From: an uncultured Nitrososphaerales archaeon | GTDB taxonomy: Archaea; Thermoproteota; Nitrososphaeria; Nitrososphaerales; JAAOZN01 | Length of the DNA stretch: 6,412 bases | NCBI GenBank assembly: GCA_938029515.1 | Contig: CALJAQ010000119.1 | Coordinates: 1-6,412 of the forward strand | Reading direction: 5' to 3' | Part shown: positions 1 to 3,909 of the stretch, in pieces | Layout: every line of letters starts with the position of its first letter | Position numbering within the stretch: the first letter of the stretch is position 1 | The notes under the pieces: generated by a model | The model's database searches: none | The model's input: only the letters and a program-made list of their open reading frames with translations | Told to the model about the DNA's origin: nothing | Translations under genes and position numbers: made by a program

Positions 1-550
1 CAGGCACCTTAACATTCTCAGATGTATGTGAAATCTCAAAGCCGTCAAAACAGACCATCACAGGCAGCATAACACGCTTATCTTCAGATATCTTATACGC
101 TTGAATAACCGTATCAAGAACCTCTTGATTATTGTGGCAGAAGATCTGTATCCAACCACTATCCCTCTGAGATAAAGCATCAGTATGTTCAGACCACATA
201 TTCCAAGGAGGCGCAATCGCCCTGGTTACAACAGCCATAACCATAGGCGTCCTACCGTACGCAGCCCAAAAGAGCATCTCCTGCATAAGTAGAAGCCCCT
301 GCGCAGAGGTTGCTGTAAACGCTCTTGCCCCGCCTACCGACGCTCCTATACACGCCGCCAGCGCTGAGTGCTCAGATTCGACTTTGATGTATTCAGCTTT
401 CAACTCACCTTTTGATATGAACTCTGCGATCTTCTCAACGAGTGTGGTTTGGGGTGTAATCGGGTAAGCCGCGATGACCTGAGCCTTAGCAAGTTTTACG
501 GCGTATGCTGCCGCCGCGTTTCCTGTTAAGACCTCTATCTGCTCAGCCAC
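1..550 (-). CDS. porA: 2-oxoacid (pyruvate):ferredoxin oxidoreductase alpha subunit, partial (C-terminus off window)
   Basis: This is the alpha subunit of a CoA-acylating 2-oxoacid:ferredoxin oxidoreductase, which oxidatively decarboxylates pyruvate or a related 2-oxoacid to acyl-CoA and passes electrons to ferredoxin in the cytoplasm. About 183 N-terminal codons are visible of a usual 380-400. Family hallmarks are a GNAAAAYAVKLAKAQVIAAY opening, the YPITPQT loop (residues 29-35), VESEHSA (57-63), TSAQG (81-85), TRAIAPPW (109-116), QRDSGW (128-133) and a late LPVMVCFDGFEISH stretch. From memory, T32, E60 and R110 match the thiamine-pyrophosphate/substrate residues of Desulfovibrio africanus PFOR. 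The start is GTG at 550-548. An in-frame TAA sits directly before it, so no longer start exists, and GGAGG lies 10 nt upstream. It overlaps the end of porD by 16 nt, implying translational coupling. Pyruvate is the likely substrate, but 2-oxoisovalerate or 2-oxoglutarate enzymes share this fold. Confidence 0.9.
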   Translation of the reverse strand, partial: MAEQIEVLTGNAAAAYAVKLAKAQVIAAYPITPQTTLVEKIAEFISKGELKAEYIKVESEHSALAACIGASVGGARAFTATSAQGLLLMQEMLFWAAYGRTPMVMAVVTRAIAPPWNMWSEHTDALSQRDSGWIQIFCHNNQEVLDTVIQAYKISEDKRVMLPVMVCFDGFEISHTSENVKVP

Positions 551-825
551 TTAGATTCATCCTCCATATCTATGGCTCTACTTGGGCATTCTTTTGCACA
601 GACACCACACCCCTTACAGTAGGTCAGATCTACTATTGGAATCTTCCCTTTAACTCTGATTATCGTGCCCTCTGGGCAGTAGAGCCAACATAAATTGCAT
701 TTTGTGCACTTTGCATCGACTATAACCGGTCTTTTTGACCTCCAGCTTCCAGTAAGCCCTGCTGAGCCTTCGGTTGGTAGAGAATAGGCGGTATAATCAA
801 AGACTTTAGTCTTCTGGCTTGCCAT
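535..825 (-). CDS. porD: 2-oxoacid (pyruvate):ferredoxin oxidoreductase delta subunit, 2[4Fe-4S] ferredoxin
   Basis: This 96-residue delta subunit is the dicluster ferredoxin component that carries electrons from the catalytic subunits to free ferredoxin. Two classical cluster motifs are intact: C40-x2-C43-x2-C46-x3-C50-P and C70-x2-C73-x2-C76-x3-C80-P. The roughly 35-residue N-terminal extension, with the GSWRSKRPVIV segment just before the first cluster, is typical of PorD/VorD rather than free ferredoxins. The ATG at 825 has no clear Shine-Dalgarno site but has a TATA-like box about 40 nt upstream, fitting a first gene with a short leader. It is followed directly by porA with a 16-nt overlap. 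A porG gamma gene often lies just upstream of porD in archaea; none is here, so porG and porB presumably lie beyond the left edge or elsewhere. Confidence 0.92.
   Translation of the reverse strand: MASQKTKVFDYTAYSLPTEGSAGLTGSWRSKRPVIVDAKCTKCNLCWLYCPEGTIIRVKGKIPIVDLTYCKGCGVCAKECPSRAIDMEDESKWLSR
561..565 (-). promoter_or_regulatory. Shine-Dalgarno site for porA inside porD
   Basis: GGAGG on the minus strand lies 10 nt before the GTG at 550, inside the last codons of porD. With the in-frame stop just before the GTG, it fixes the porA start. Confidence 0.6.
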
Positions 826-861
826 TGAAGACGCCCTTGCTTAATTATATGTTGAAACAAT

Positions 862-869
862 ACTTAAAG
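862..869 (-). promoter_or_regulatory. TATA-like box for the porDA operon
   Basis: CTTTAAGT on the minus strand is centred about 41 nt upstream of the porD ATG. With the usual archaeal 26-27 nt spacing this predicts a leader of about 14 nt. The flanking sequence is AT-rich. Assignment is by position and composition only. Confidence 0.4.
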
Positions 870-954
870 TTTAACTTCTTTTAACAGATATCAAAATTAT
901 GATTTGAAAATCAGCTTTTTGCACTACGCTGCATATGCATCCGGTATTGAACAA

Positions 955-960
955 TTTATA
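955..960 (+). promoter_or_regulatory. TTTATA box A candidate in the por/VOC divergent region
   Basis: TTTATA at 955-960 is the closest match to the archaeal box A consensus in the divergent region. It would start transcription near 985 and give the VOC mRNA a leader of about 75 nt, placing the 1032-1050 dyad in RNA as a hairpin. The competing candidate at 1029-1035 would give a leaderless mRNA instead. Apart from these boxes and dyads, 826-1059 holds nothing I recognise. Confidence 0.3.
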
Positions 961-1028
961 GGTGTTTCAAGGCTAGAAGACCAAAATTCTAATAAATAGT
1001 AGAGCAATCCGAAGCGTCGAAGATAAGG

Positions 1029-1035
1029 TTTATGT
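1029..1035 (+). promoter_or_regulatory. Proximal TATA-like box for the VOC/nitrilase operon
   Basis: TTTATGT is centred about 28 nt before the ATG at 1060, the spacing expected for a leaderless archaeal transcript. No Shine-Dalgarno site precedes that ATG, which agrees with leaderless initiation. The box is an imperfect match and overlaps the left arm of the 1032-1050 dyad. Confidence 0.4.
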
Positions 1036-1050
1036 GCAGACCTTGCACAT
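1032..1050. promoter_or_regulatory. Perfect 7-5-7 inverted repeat, probable operator of the VOC/nitrilase pair
   Basis: ATGTGCA, a 5-nt spacer (GACCT) and TGCACAT form a perfect dyad covering -28 to -10 relative to the VOC ATG. It overlaps the proximal TATA-like box and any leaderless start region, the usual place for a repressor site. A shorter overlapping inverted repeat, AAGGT at 1025-1029 with ACCTT at 1040-1044, shares bases with it. No regulator gene is adjacent, so the binding protein is unknown. Confidence 0.5.
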
Positions 1051-1059
1051 CTTAATTTG

Positions 1060-1443
1060 ATGAAGTTCCTGCATACTTCAATAACTGTCAAGGACATGGA
1101 TACAACCATCAACTTCTACACAAAGCGGCTCGGGCTTAAACTGCTTAGACGAAGAGAGATACCAGAAAACAATGCGGAAGTAGCCTTCCTAACGGACGAA
1201 GAGCATAGCTCAGAGCTTGAGCTGACATATTGGCGTGGTAAAAGCAGCTACGAAGAAGGGGATCAACTCGACCACCTAGCCTTCGAAGTAGAAGACTTGG
1301 ATAAAGTAATCAGAAAGATGAAGGAAGAAGGCGTAGAAGTCGCTAAAGAGCCTTATACACTAAAAGGAGGAAGTAGGCGCTTAGCCTTCATTAGAGACCC
1401 CAATGGAGTCTGGATTGAGCTGATAGAAAAAGGGGTGAAGTAG
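1060..1443 (+). CDS. VOC superfamily metalloenzyme, glyoxalase I (GloA)-like
   Basis: This 127-residue protein is close to the length of E. coli GloA (135) and matches it along its whole length. It has two beta-alpha-beta-beta-beta modules typical of the vicinal oxygen chelate fold. All four metal ligands of GloA align: H5, E54 (in LELTYWRG), H72 (in DHLAF) and E120 (in WIELIE). KGGSRRLAFIRDPNGVWIEL (102-121) is also characteristic. GloA-type enzymes isomerise the hemithioacetal of methylglyoxal and a thiol. Most archaea lack glutathione, so the thiol partner, or the reaction itself, is uncertain. ATG at 1060 is preferred over the adjacent TTG at 1057 because ATG is stronger and the known family N-terminus starts just before the first ligand His. 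It is first in a two-gene operon, one base before the nitrilase start, with an operator-like dyad upstream. Confidence 0.85.
   Translation: MKFLHTSITVKDMDTTINFYTKRLGLKLLRRREIPENNAEVAFLTDEEHSSELELTYWRGKSSYEEGDQLDHLAFEVEDLDKVIRKMKEEGVEVAKEPYTLKGGSRRLAFIRDPNGVWIELIEKGVK
1432..1438 (+). promoter_or_regulatory. Shine-Dalgarno site deciding the TTG start of the nitrilase
   Basis: GGGGTGA ends 6 nt before TTG at 1445 and lies in the last codons of the VOC gene. The motif and spacing support the non-ATG start. Confidence 0.6.
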
Positions 1444-1444
1444 C

Positions 1445-2269
1445 TTGCTTGCGCAGCCTATAAAGTTAGCGTTTGCACAGACGAACCCAACATTCGGGGA
1501 AGTAGAGTCTAACGTCGAAGAGGCCTTAGCGTTGATTCGAAGCGTCGATGCGGACATAGTTACGCTACCAGAGCTCTTCAACACAGGCTACGCCTTCCTC
1601 AGTAGAGAAGAGGTTAAAAGCTTCGCAGAAGGGGTTCCTGATGGTGCAACCTGCAGAACCCTGGTAGAGGAGTCTGAAAGGCAGAAGAAGACGCTCGTAG
1701 CCGGGTTAGCCGAAAAAGCGGGGGACAACGTCTATAACACTGCTGTCCTTGTTTCTAAAGGCAGGTTTGTGGGTTTGTATCGTAAGATACACCTCTTCAA
1801 TAGAGAAAAGATCTTGTTCAATAAAGGCGATTTGAAGCCTAGGGTTTACGATATCGGTGGTGTAAAGATAGGGATGTTGATCTGCTTTGATTGGCTCTTC
1901 CCAGAAATATGGCGGGTCTTGGCCCTTAATGGCGCTGACATTGTAGCCCACCCCTCAAACCTTATACTCCCCTACTACTGCCAAAGAGCCATGCTCGCCC
2001 GCTCCTTTGAGAACCACATCTACACAGTAACAGCTAATCGAGTAGGAGAAGAGAAGAGAGGTAACTACTGTCTTAAATATACGGGCAGAAGTCAGATCGT
2101 AAGCCCAAAGATGGATGTTCTTGCATCAGCTTCAGATGAACGAGTAGAATGTAAAGCAGCGCAAATAAACCTTGAACTTGCAAGGAATAAGAAGGTGAGT
2201 GAGTTAAACGACGTCTTTAAAGATAGGCGGCCAAATTTTTACAGGCTGTTGACTAAGCCTTTTTTCTAA
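1445..2269 (+). CDS. Nitrilase-superfamily carbon-nitrogen hydrolase, Pyrococcus PaNit/PH0642-like
   Basis: This 274-residue cytoplasmic hydrolase of the CN-hydrolase superfamily cleaves a C-N bond in a nitrile or amide via a thiol ester. The catalytic triad is E43 (LPELFNTGY), K114 (YRKIHLF) and C147 (MLICFDWLFPE), with the conserved acid E121 shortly after the lysine. The stretches ICFDWLFPEIWR, IVAHPSNLILPYY, NHIYTVTANRVGEE and NDVFKDRRPNFY resemble, from memory, the Pyrococcus abyssi/horikoshii nitrilases, which act on small aliphatic dinitriles. The start is TTG at 1445, with GGGGTGA 6 nt before it. Only one base separates it from the VOC stop, so the two are surely co-transcribed. Its last 17 nt overlap the convergent nuclease gene. 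The true substrate cannot be read from sequence; an amide or deaminated amino-acid amide (omega-amidase type repair) is the main alternative. Confidence 0.9.
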   Translation: MLAQPIKLAFAQTNPTFGEVESNVEEALALIRSVDADIVTLPELFNTGYAFLSREEVKSFAEGVPDGATCRTLVEESERQKKTLVAGLAEKAGDNVYNTAVLVSKGRFVGLYRKIHLFNREKILFNKGDLKPRVYDIGGVKIGMLICFDWLFPEIWRVLALNGADIVAHPSNLILPYYCQRAMLARSFENHIYTVTANRVGEEKRGNYCLKYTGRSQIVSPKMDVLASASDERVECKAAQINLELARNKKVSELNDVFKDRRPNFYRLLTKPFF

Positions 2270-2537
2270 CCACTATACCGCCTTTTTTAAAGAACCACAC
2301 CTCCGCCTCACCGCCGAAAGCCTCAGCCCAAGCCTTCAACTCCATTAACTCATCCTTAGTAAGCTTAGCGGAGCCGCTCTTCACCTGAATCAGAATGAGC
2401 CTACCACCCTTACCAGCGAATATGTCAACTGGGCTGTGAGACTTCGCGCTTCTGCTGCACAGCCACCCCTCATCCCTAAGCATCTTAAGTGCAGCGTATT
2501 CTCTGCTTCTACCCCTACTGTAGGGGGTTGAAACCAA
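2253..2537 (-). CDS. Short Hjc-like PD-(D/E)xK nuclease with QxK variant
   Basis: This 94-residue protein aligns with archaeal Holliday junction resolvase Hjc: an N-terminal SRGRSREYAALKML helix with E13, WLCSRSAKS with R29 and S30, D38 in PVDIF, then LILIQVKS. By comparison with Pyrococcus Hjc (from memory), E13, D38 and K53 match catalytic positions. The Glu of the ExK pair is Gln (Q51), as in several QxK members of the superfamily. It stops about 30 residues earlier than Pyrococcus Hjc (about 123), so the C-terminal part is missing. It is therefore a nuclease-fold paralogue rather than a secure Hjc. TTG at 2537 is the only usable upstream start; GGATGGA lies 6 nt before it, and a stop precedes in frame. 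It begins 2 nt after the stop of the upstream gene, and its end overlaps the nitrilase by 17 nt. Confidence 0.72.
   Translation of the reverse strand: MVSTPYSRGRSREYAALKMLRDEGWLCSRSAKSHSPVDIFAGKGGRLILIQVKSGSAKLTKDELMELKAWAEAFGGEAEVWFFKKGGIVVRKKA
2260..2288 (+). terminator. Possible archaeal T-run terminator of the VOC/nitrilase operon
   Basis: Two runs of six T (2260-2265 and 2283-2288) lie at and just after the nitrilase stop. Archaeal RNA polymerase terminates at such non-template T-runs without needing a hairpin. Both lie within the 3' part of the convergent nuclease gene, where they encode lysines, so coding constraint could explain them instead. Confidence 0.4.
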
Positions 2538-2539
2538 GT

Positions 2540-2887
2540 TTAATCCATCCTTCCTATAGACTCGAGTTCAAACCTACACATCTTATTAATAAATACTCCA
2601 TATTTCTCACTTAGAAACTTCTTTAACTTATCGCTGAGGCTAGCCTCATAGACCTTGATGCTGAACATATAGATCTCTGCCTTTTTAACACCATTCAACA
2701 AGTTAGCGTCTGGCACGTCTAAAGTCGCTATATACCTACCATCAGGGAGCCTATCGTAAAACTGCACATCCACCCTCTTCTTCTCAGAGTCTATGTCAAG
2801 AGGGTAGCCGGTGTATTTTACCGTCCCCACGTATTTGAAGTCTGCTTTAGATATCTCCTCTGCAGCCCACTTTGGGAAGTCAAACAT
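2540..2887 (-). CDS. Hypothetical protein, 115 aa, beta-rich, in PAC2/nuclease operon
   Basis: I do not recognise this family. The protein is soluble, with no signal peptide, membrane helix or metal motif. The N-terminus (MFDFPKWAAEEISKADFKYV) looks helical. It is followed by alternating hydrophobic stretches suggesting beta strands (VGTVKYTGYPLDI, VDVQFYD, GRYIATLDVP, AEIYMFSIKVYEA), a helix around SDKLKKFLSEKY and a final strand (KMCRFELESI). The pattern could be a small barrel such as an OB fold, but this is a guess. Translation is well supported: ATG at 2887, with AGGTGA 6 nt upstream overlapping the stop of the PAC2 gene, and 2 nt to the nuclease gene downstream. The tight packing implies shared expression, possibly with a nucleic-acid-related role by association with the nuclease. 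Confidence 0.75.
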   Translation of the reverse strand: MFDFPKWAAEEISKADFKYVGTVKYTGYPLDIDSEKKRVDVQFYDRLPDGRYIATLDVPDANLLNGVKKAEIYMFSIKVYEASLSDKLKKFLSEKYGVFINKMCRFELESIGRMD

Positions 2888-2893
2888 AGATAT

Positions 2894-2899
2894 TCACCT
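2894..2899 (-). promoter_or_regulatory. Shine-Dalgarno site overlapping the PAC2 stop codon
   Basis: AGGTGA on the minus strand contains the TGA stop of the PAC2 gene and lies 6 nt before the ATG of the 115-residue gene. This suggests translational coupling. Confidence 0.7.
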
Positions 2900-3637
2900 G
2901 TAGATGTCGCTTCCGACAGGTTGCTGCACAGCCGCTACTTCCTTCCTCATAACCCTCAACCTAGCTTCTATCTTCTCCGCCTCTTGAGCTAAGGGTGTGA
3001 TATCTATTGATATATCTGGCACAAGCTTACAGAGCGCGAAGAGCGCCTTTACCGCTGCGCTTGCATCAGCGATATGCTCTCTAGCTTTAACCACAAGAGC
3101 AACAACATCATAATTCTCCCATCTACCTTCGTTAAGCAACGTCCCAGGTATACCAGTAACCATACCTAGCTTCATCTGCTCTAACCCCGCCCCCTCTATA
3201 AGCCTTCTAGCCCTCTCAGTACTTCCTACAGCCATAACGTCGTGTGCACCAGTGCTCAAAGCGGTCTCCTCGACAGGCCTACCCACTACCGTAACTATCA
3301 TTCTGCAGTAATGATCTTTAGACCAAGAAAGTATCTTCTTTCCTAAAGCCCTATCTAACATAGGGTTTGGCGTAAACTCGGCTGAAAACACAGCCAGCTT
3401 CGGCTTCTCGGAAGCGTGTATCCTAGCCGGAAACTTCGGCTTCCCGTCAAAGATCAAAGATATAGGTGGGAAGTGTGGGGAGTCAAGCACAGCTACCTGA
3501 TCTAAGTTAAGGGCTGCTATAAGGTAGCTCGCTGAGATGCTGCTCACGAGCCCAGCTGAGGGGAAGCCGTCGAGCACAACACCATCCCTAAGGTTGATGT
3601 CCTTATATCTACGAACCTCTATCTCCAACTCCACCAC
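2894..3637 (-). CDS. PAC2-family proteasome assembly chaperone / PbaB-like protein with HbYX tail
   Basis: This 247-residue PAC2 (DUF75) protein belongs to the archaeal homologues of eukaryotic proteasome assembly chaperones. Family features are VVLDGFPSAGLVSSISASYL (20-39), the DSPHFPPISLIFDG stretch (52-65), TGIPGTLLNEG (161-171) and ALVVKAREHIADASAAVKAL (180-199), followed by a charged C-terminal helix likely to form a coiled coil (about 215-237). The last three residues, I245-Y246-R247, fit the HbYX motif (hydrophobic-Tyr-any) used to dock into 20S proteasome alpha-ring pockets. Pyrococcus PbaB is known to carry such a tail and to activate the proteasome. GTG at 3637 or the adjacent GTG at 3634 is the start; no ATG is available. 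It is the first gene of a three-gene operon, 6 nt from the next start. Assembly chaperone versus proteasome activator cannot be settled from sequence. Confidence 0.85.
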   Translation of the reverse strand: MVELEIEVRRYKDINLRDGVVLDGFPSAGLVSSISASYLIAALNLDQVAVLDSPHFPPISLIFDGKPKFPARIHASEKPKLAVFSAEFTPNPMLDRALGKKILSWSKDHYCRMIVTVVGRPVEETALSTGAHDVMAVGSTERARRLIEGAGLEQMKLGMVTGIPGTLLNEGRWENYDVVALVVKAREHIADASAAVKALFALCKLVPDISIDITPLAQEAEKIEARLRVMRKEVAAVQQPVGSDIYR

Positions 3638-3664
3638 ACCACATTACTAAAAGCAGGCAATTAA

Positions 3665-3672
3665 ACATATAG
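3665..3672 (-). promoter_or_regulatory. TATA-like box for the PAC2 operon
   Basis: CTATATGT on the minus strand is centred about 31 nt upstream of the GTG at 3637, which predicts a leader of only a few bases. The absence of a Shine-Dalgarno site before the GTG agrees. The flank (3661-3700) is AT-rich and may also serve as the tRNA 3' terminator region through its CTTTTATTTC stretch. Confidence 0.35.
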
Positions 3673-3711
3673 AAATAAAAGACTATAACAAGATTAGCTT
3701 TCACAGTTTAG

Positions 3712-3809
3712 TGCCGGGGACGGGTTTTGAACCCGCGGCCTCCAGATTATGAGTTACACCCTTCTGCCTTGAGGAGGCTGGCGCTCTAACCAGGCTGAGC
3801 TACCCCGGC
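3712..3809 (-). tRNA. tRNA-Met (CAT), elongator type, with a 23-nt non-canonical intron
   Basis: After removing 3755-3777 the minus strand folds into a 75-nt cloverleaf. It has acceptor stem GCCGGGG/CCCCGGC with discriminator A, D arm GCTC/GAGC, anticodon stem CCAGA/TCTGG with loop CTCATAA (anticodon CAT at 3751-3749), variable AGGCC, and T arm GCGGG-TTCAAAA-CCCGT with one G-T pair. The 3' CCA is not encoded. The GCCGGGG acceptor and D arm resemble archaeal elongator tRNA-Met; the initiator normally starts AGC. An agmatidine-modified tRNA-Ile2 also has a CAT anticodon and is the main alternative. The intron interrupts the anticodon stem rather than the usual 37/38 site, so standard searches may mis-call it. 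Confidence 0.88.
3755..3777 (-). other. tRNA intron between positions 30 and 31, bulge-helix-bulge
   Basis: This 23-nt insertion separates CCAG from ACTCAT in the anticodon arm. Joining 3778 to 3754 restores five Watson-Crick pairs; shifting the joint by one to four bases creates a C-T mismatch. A bulge-helix-bulge can be drawn. tRNA bases 25-28 (CGCC) pair with intron GGTG, with one G-T. The bulges are A29 G30 / intron C and intron T A / A31, each cut after its second base. Outer pairs are GAG (22-24) with CTC (32-34), and the inner intron stem CT-CT/AG-AG has one C-A mismatch. This matches the splicing-endonuclease signal. Confidence 0.75.
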
Positions 3810-3836
3810 TACCACCTTCTCCAACTAAAGATGTGG

Positions 3837-3844
3837 CTAAATAG
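3837..3844 (-). promoter_or_regulatory. TATA-like box for the tRNA gene
   Basis: CTATTTAG on the minus strand is centred about 31 nt before the mature 5' end at 3809, consistent with a short 5' leader. It is the best AT-rich element in the short gap (3810-3909) shared with divergent leuC. Confidence 0.35.
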
Positions 3845-3865
3845 GTTTCTGCTAAACTGTTGGAA

Positions 3866-3889
3866 AAAGGTTATCTATCATCAACCTTT
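3866..3889. promoter_or_regulatory. Perfect 7-10-7 inverted repeat upstream of leuC, possible operator
   Basis: AAAGGTT (3866-3872) and AACCTTT (3883-3889) form a perfect dyad with a 10-nt spacer, one helical turn between arms, ending 20 nt before the leuC ATG. It overlaps the likely promoter: TTATCTAT (3871-3878) in the centre would give a leader of about 9 nt, and CTTTAAG (3886-3892) overlaps the right arm. A dyad there fits a dimeric regulator of leucine synthesis. A short dyad in AT-rich DNA can also occur by chance. Confidence 0.4.
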
Positions 3890-3909
3890 AAGCAGATGTT
3901 GGCAATAGG

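Noticed and set aside
505..693. Plus-strand 62-codon open frame across the porD/porA junction
   Set aside because: It lies opposite the ferredoxin cysteine motifs and the porA start; low-complexity translation with no support.
930..939. TGCATATGCA, a perfect 10-bp palindrome in the divergent region
   Set aside because: It is short, has no spacer or position relative to a promoter that suggests a function, and could easily occur by chance.
1010..1548. CGAAGCGTCGA repeated at 1010-1020 and 1538-1548
   Set aside because: One copy is inside the nitrilase coding sequence and fits its codons; two isolated 11-mers do not make a repeat family.
3712..3809. Reading the tRNA as Arg(CCT) with a canonical 37/38 intron
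   Set aside because: That joint leaves a C-T mismatch at the top of the anticodon stem and the required 4-bp central helix does not form. The Met(CAT) reading restores the stem and gives a drawable bulge-helix-bulge.
3873..3884. Minus-strand TTGATGATAG resembling a C box of a C/D guide RNA
   Set aside because: The first base does not fit the C box consensus and no CTGA D box or C'/D' pair is found at a suitable distance.
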